Shown here: positions 56,501-62,500 of the stretch, piece after piece | Layout of the letters: each line of letters starts with the position of its first letter | Position numbering within the stretch: the first letter of the stretch is position 1 | Assembly (NCBI GenBank): GCA_037893225.1 | Contig: JAZGUH010000199.1 | Coordinates: 2,666,001-2,730,000, forward strand | Direction of reading: 5' to 3' | Origin: Hippasteria phrygiana | Taxonomy: Eukaryota > Echinodermata > Asteroidea > Valvatida > Goniasteridae | DNA: 64,000 bases | Program-made: the position numbers and the translations under genes | Notes under the pieces: model-generated | Seen by the model: the letters and a program-made list of their open reading frames with translations, nothing else | Told to the model about the DNA's origin: nothing | Databases searched by the model: none

Positions 56501-59500
56501 TGTTCGCTACAGTAGCGTTCTACTGTACACATAATCAATTGCGGCATTGTGGAATCCAAACGAGAAAAATTACTCCTGATCAAGAGTTGAAAATGCCATC
56601 TCATGCATTTGTAATATGTTACATGAGTGACCTTAAAAATACTTGAAAATAACTGAAGTATGTACCGAACAGAAACCCAAGGAATCTAGATATTTTCTTT
56701 TCAGGGCAGCAATGAATTAATGAGATTTTTGTTTCTTACCTCGTTTCCCTGTAATCCCAGTGAGCCCCTTAAGCCAGGTGGTCCAGTACCACCCTACAGT
56801 ACAAAAAGGCAATTTAAACTTAACGTATTGTTGTGGTACAAAAAAGAACAATATCCCGATGGCTAATTGACTTATATCGCCACTTGCCAGTGTTGTAACC
56901 AAGTCATTTTTTATCGAGTCACAAGTCAAATATTCACAAGTCAAATCAAGTCCCAAGTCAATTTTTTTCCAAGTCAAGTCAAGTCCCAAGTCAATTGTTG
57001 CATATAGTAAATTCAAATTCCAATGACAAATGACTACGCATAGGCTGGCATGCATGCACTGTACAAAATCAACCTGGCATGCCGTCTTGACGATTCTCCA
57101 TGCAATCGTCCAGTGCTGCAGCCCCACATACGTACATGTACTGGACACCCAGCTCCCTATATGCGCCGTAGGCTTGGCATTTTTTCAACTGATATGTGCG
57201 TACAAGTTTTGTTTGTTTCAACAAAAGTGGTAATGTCAGCAAGTCAAATTTATTCCAGTCAAGTCGAGTCACAAGTCATGTTCTTTCAATTCAAGTCAAG
57301 TCCCAAGTCATTTTTTTTCGAAGTCAAGTCAAGTCTCAAGTAAAAAAATCGCGACTCGAGTCTGACTCGAGTCCGAGTCAGCAAGTCAAGTCAACAAGAC
57401 TGTCGCTTGCAAGTTCTCGGGCAATTTTAACAAAGTTCAGCATGCGCAATATTGGGTATAATGGTACACTACATACACAAGTGCTCGTAAAGGGCTTGCC
57501 GAGGGGGGGGGGGGGGGGAAGGAGTGCCGGTGCCGGCCCGCCTGCTGCCCTTTTCTATGTTTTTCTTTATGCGGAACTGCCAAAAGTGGGGAGGGGAGGG
57601 GGGAGGGGGGTTCCGCCGCCAGTGAAGAACGCACATGCAGGCACTTGCACGCGTTTGAAGTCAGTCCAAGATTTAGAATGTCACATGATATTCAACAGAT
57701 GCTATGATTGGCTAATTCGTGTGAATGGCAACAGGTCAATTTCGCGGGCGTTTAAGGGCGGGGAAGATTTCAAGGAGGGGGATTATGGGGGCCAAAGATA
57801 CTGAAACCGTTGACATCCCTTGGGAAGACGGCAATCATTTTATAAAAAAATTAAACAGAAAATCTATGTCAACATACCCTCTCACCTGGAAGACCAGGTA
57901 GTCCAATCCGACCGTTAGAGCCCTGTTAAATAACACACGACAATTAACAATCTGCGTTAGAACCCATATCTCTTATTTTCTTTTTCTCATTACAAGGCAA
58001 CATAACCACCAAACACTCACAAAAGAGATTTAATTCCCCGTGGTGATGTCGCAAACATTCACTTATTGTATACTTCACAATGCAAACCTTCAAAACCTAT
58101 ATTTTGGGTTTCATTGTTGTTAAGTGTCTACCAGTCGTCCTTTGCGATTATGCAGAGTTTTTGCTTTCACCATAACAGTACCCACCAATGCAATTTTTTT
58201 CCTGGCATATTTGATGTCCCGAAACAATATCTACGAATGCGTAGAATTTTTATGAAGAAAGGATTCCCAAAATAATATCCCACTGTTGTTTCCAGAGATG
58301 ATTGGAAATAATCAAGCTACACCGAAACCACACTCACAGAAAAATTAATTTTTTTCAGAGGAGGGTTTAACTTTTGCCGTTCGATAAACTTACTTGTGGA
58401 CCCGAATTTCCATTTTTTCCATTTACACCGGGCTTTCCAGGTCGACCCTGAAAGAAAAATCATATCATTAAAGTATGAATAATAAAATCTAGTAATGAAC
58501 ACTGATCTATGCCTCGTAAGATGCCCGCTGCACATAAGGTTTACATATTTCCACCATTACATAGCAGAGTTGTAGTCGAGTCCCTGCAAGTCCTTTCGCA
58601 AGTTCAGTCAGAAGTCCTTTCATAAAGCTGGTCACAAGTAACCAGTCTTGTTGACTTGACTTGCTGACTTGAGTTGACTTAAATCGGACTCGAGTCGCAA
58701 TTTTTTGACTTGAGACTTGACTTGACTTTAAATTAGAACAGAGATGTTTTCTCTTTTGCCCTGTCCCGACGTAATATATGAAGCACAGTGCTTCATATAT
58801 TATGTCGGGACAGGGCAAAAGAGAAAACATCTCTGTTCTAATTTACATCATCCCCCGACGCAAACATTCCATCTTCTGACTTGACTTTGAAAAAAATGAC
58901 TTGGGACTTGACTTGACTTGACTTGACTTGATTGACTTGAAAGAACATGACTTGTGACTCGACTTGACTTGAATAAATTTGACTTGCTGACATTAACACT
59001 TCTGTTAAAATAAACACAAACATACAGGTATCAGTTAAAAAACAAGCCTATAGCGCATATATAGCAAGCTGGGTGTCCAGTATGTATGCAGGGCCGCAGC
59101 GCTGACCGAGCCGCATGGAGAATTGTCGAAATGGCACACCAGGTTGATTTTGTACAGTGCATTCGTGCTAGCCTATGCATTGTCATTTTGTCATTGGAGT
59201 TTCTATTTTTTACTAACAATTAAATTGAATTGGGACTTGACTTGACTTGGGAAAATTTGACTTGTGACTTGACTTGACTTGACTTGACTTGACTTGAGAA
59301 AAAGTGACTTGGTTACAACACTGCAAGTATTAACTGGATGAACAATGACAAAGGAATGCCTTTGTAAAAGCTCATTTGAATAGCTTGTGATTAGAATTGG
59401 GACTGGAGGGTTTGTGATGGACTTGCAGGGACTTGTGATGGACTCGAATACATTCCTGTTTTATAGTAGGAAAAAATAGGAATTCCAACCAAAAAAAGTA

Positions 59501-62500
59501 GGAGCAAGGCAACAAACAAAAGGGGAAAAGTAGGAAAAGTGGGAAAACGTGAAAGCCTGCAGAATGAAAACAAGTTTATGTAAGACATGGTTCTATATAC
59601 GAAAACAAGTTGAACTGGATAATTATTGCATGGTTAAAATCCAAACTTACAGGTCTTCCTGCTCTGCCTGGTGGCCCAGGTCCCCCTTGATCTCCCTGTA
59701 AGGAAAACAAATAATCGCCACTTTAGAATAACGTCATATCAAATGCGTATAACTTCTGTAATTCTCTCTCATGCAAAGTTATCAATTTATATTTATTTAT
59801 TTAAAAAAAATTTTTATGGAAGTCGCCCAATACAAGGCTAAAAGCCACTCTACGTACAGGGCTAAAACAGAGGTGGTGGGGTTGGCCACATTTTAGGTTG
59901 CCAGCCCTACCACCCTTACGGTTTTCCTGGGTCCAGATCTAAATAGAGGATAAATCTTCAATAGATACCAAACAAATGATCCCAATTTTCAGACCTATAG
60001 ACCCAGTGGGGTAACTTCCACCGTTGGCGAGACCAAAATTCAATATTGGGTTTTCTGGCCCTTCACCGACGTATTTTATAAACACTGTATACTCAGTATT
60101 ATCCCGAGATATTATTTTGAAAATCACTCGGGTGAGACTCGAACCCCCGACCTCCTGCTTTCTAGTGCAGACGTCTTTATCACTCGACCACCGAGCTTGC
60201 CGGTGGGACAAACTCATCTCCCCCAATTATTGTCAAAGTAACAGAGCAATTTATTTTATAAGTTTGCCATGAAACAAGGCTAAAATCCACTTAAAGGGAC
60301 ACATTGCCTTCAAATGTCATGGAATGTTGCTGTTTGGAAATGTTCCTTATCTTCTATAAGAGTTGTTTATGCAAACAAATGCGTATAATGTGTTGTAATT
60401 AGTGAGTAGTGATTACAAAACAAAAAATTGGCCTCCGACCCCTGACATCTGACCCGCGAAACATAGACTTATTTCCAGTAGTAAATACCACCGTCTAAAT
60501 AATGCACAAAATACGCTGTAAGAGTCTTTAGGCTGGCGCCGCAGCCAGTGGCCTTGTAAACCTATCAGATGATCGCCAGGTACCATTCTCTACCTCGCGA
60601 CACATCGCCAGTGCTGCGCGCCGTGCCACAGTACATCAAAATGGATCAACAGAACGTACTTCAACCAGCTGCGACTGGAAATACGACTTGGTGAACACGG
60701 TCCGCCATTTTGTGGAGTCAAAAATTTGGTTCTAAAAAATGGCGGACCGTTATTTGTCACGAAATTAAACAAAAACCACGCAATTTGAAGGGATAGTTAT
60801 GTGAATCTTTATATTCTACTTTTAAAAAAGCTTCCCAACCATATCCATTTCAGTTTTATACCCCAAATCGCAAAATCCAAAGCAATGTGTCCCTTTAAAG
60901 TACAAAACTACAAAAGGAGAAAGAATCAAAGCCGCAGAAAGTAGGAATCCAGAAAGATCATACAATGAAGTGAAACATGCACTGCGCACAAAAAATCCAA
61001 AGAGATACAGATCAATGCGGGGAAAAGTTATTAGCAGAGTTTTTCATTCTACAGCTGGGGTACATTGGTGAAGAACGAGCGGAAAGACGAGTTTCACGCT
61101 CAAACACCCTCACTGGAGGAACCAAGCTGGACAAGCCGGTGGAACATTTACCATGAAAATATCTGTAGAACTAGACTAAGAGTAGCAACAGATCTCCGGG
61201 TGAGAGAGTGATTGTAAGGATGAGCCCAACTCTCTTCTCTGAACAAATTAACAATGTCCACTTACCATTGCACCTTTGGGTCCTGACTCCCCGAAAGCTC
61301 CAGGGCGTCCAGGCGGGCCCTGGAAAAGAGGTCAAAATAAGAAATACCAGTCCCTGAAATCAAGAGACACGTGTCTCTTGTCGCTAATACTAAAGATGCT
61401 TCAAATGCATGTCTCTAAAAAACTTTGCAGTCATGAGTTTGAAGGCTGAGGGTCTTTTCTCCCAAAGAAAAAGGTTCCCTTTTCATGATTTCTCATATTC
61501 CACTCATGAAAAAGTGACACGGTGAAACTGTGGTAAATGGTGCAAAATCCATGGTAAATTGGCCACGGTATTACCATGGGTTTACTATGGTAACCACCAT
61601 ATAACCATGGTAACTACAGTAATATCATGGTAACAGTACCAAGGTAATGCCATGGTAGTACCACGGCCATGGTTTTACCATGGTTTTACAATGGATTTAC
61701 CGTGGTAACCATCATATATCCATGACAACTACCATGGTACTTTTTCATAAGGGTGAACATTTTGTTGGTATTTGTTGTGAGCTCTTAACTTTCTAAACTT
61801 TCTTAGTTTCTAAAATCTGGCATGATTTCTATACTTGCAGAATAATATATTTCTAATGGAGAGTCAACAAAGACGGAGAACGTTACCTTCAATCCATCAG
61901 TGCCCGCGCGGCCCAGAATGCCCTGGTCTCCAAAAGGGCCCTGCACAACGGAAAAATTAGATTTGTGGCTTTTATAGGAAATACTGCAGCTCAATTGACT
62001 TTGCACAGACTGTGTTACTCCTTAAAGACTACAGTTACCAAACCTGAGGCCCTACTGGCCTTACACTGTATACACTGAAAGAAAATGGTAAACTCAGAAC
62101 TTTGTTTCTTTTTATGCAAGTTTATCCCAAACAAAACTAAAAGGTCTAATTCTAGCTTCGAAAATTTGTGGAACAACAGGCATTCCAATCTACAACTTTT
62201 TTACAATACTGCAAATTAATCACCAAAAATATGAATGAAAATGTTGACCTCAACTTCAGATTAATCTGTCCTTCACATTGCTATAGGGTAAAGATAGACT
62301 AACGAGTCCGTCACAAGACTAGTCAGTCTATGGTACCGAGATGTTCACATAAGTGATAAAAAGTGTCTGCGAAGTCGCTCTGTCTTAGATAAAGTCAGGA
62401 AATTGTCATTTACCCTTGGTCCAATGTCTCCTGGTACTCCAGAAAACCCTTTATTACCATTCAAACCCTGACAGGAGAAATAAAAAGCACATGATAACAA

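Larger units (their letters stand above)
58565..59458. mobile_element. Outer AAGTC-family MITE of a nested set
   Basis: CAGAGTTGTAGTCGAGTCC at the left and the inverse GACTCGAATACATTCCTG-type end at the right; flanks TTACATAG and TTTTATAG. Its halves are separated by the element at 58643-59323. Confidence 0.75.

Noticed and set aside
57878..57922. Internal GTGAGAG as donor of exon H7
   Set aside because: It would leave the exon out of phase with the next Gly codon; GTATGT keeps the 45-bp exon form.
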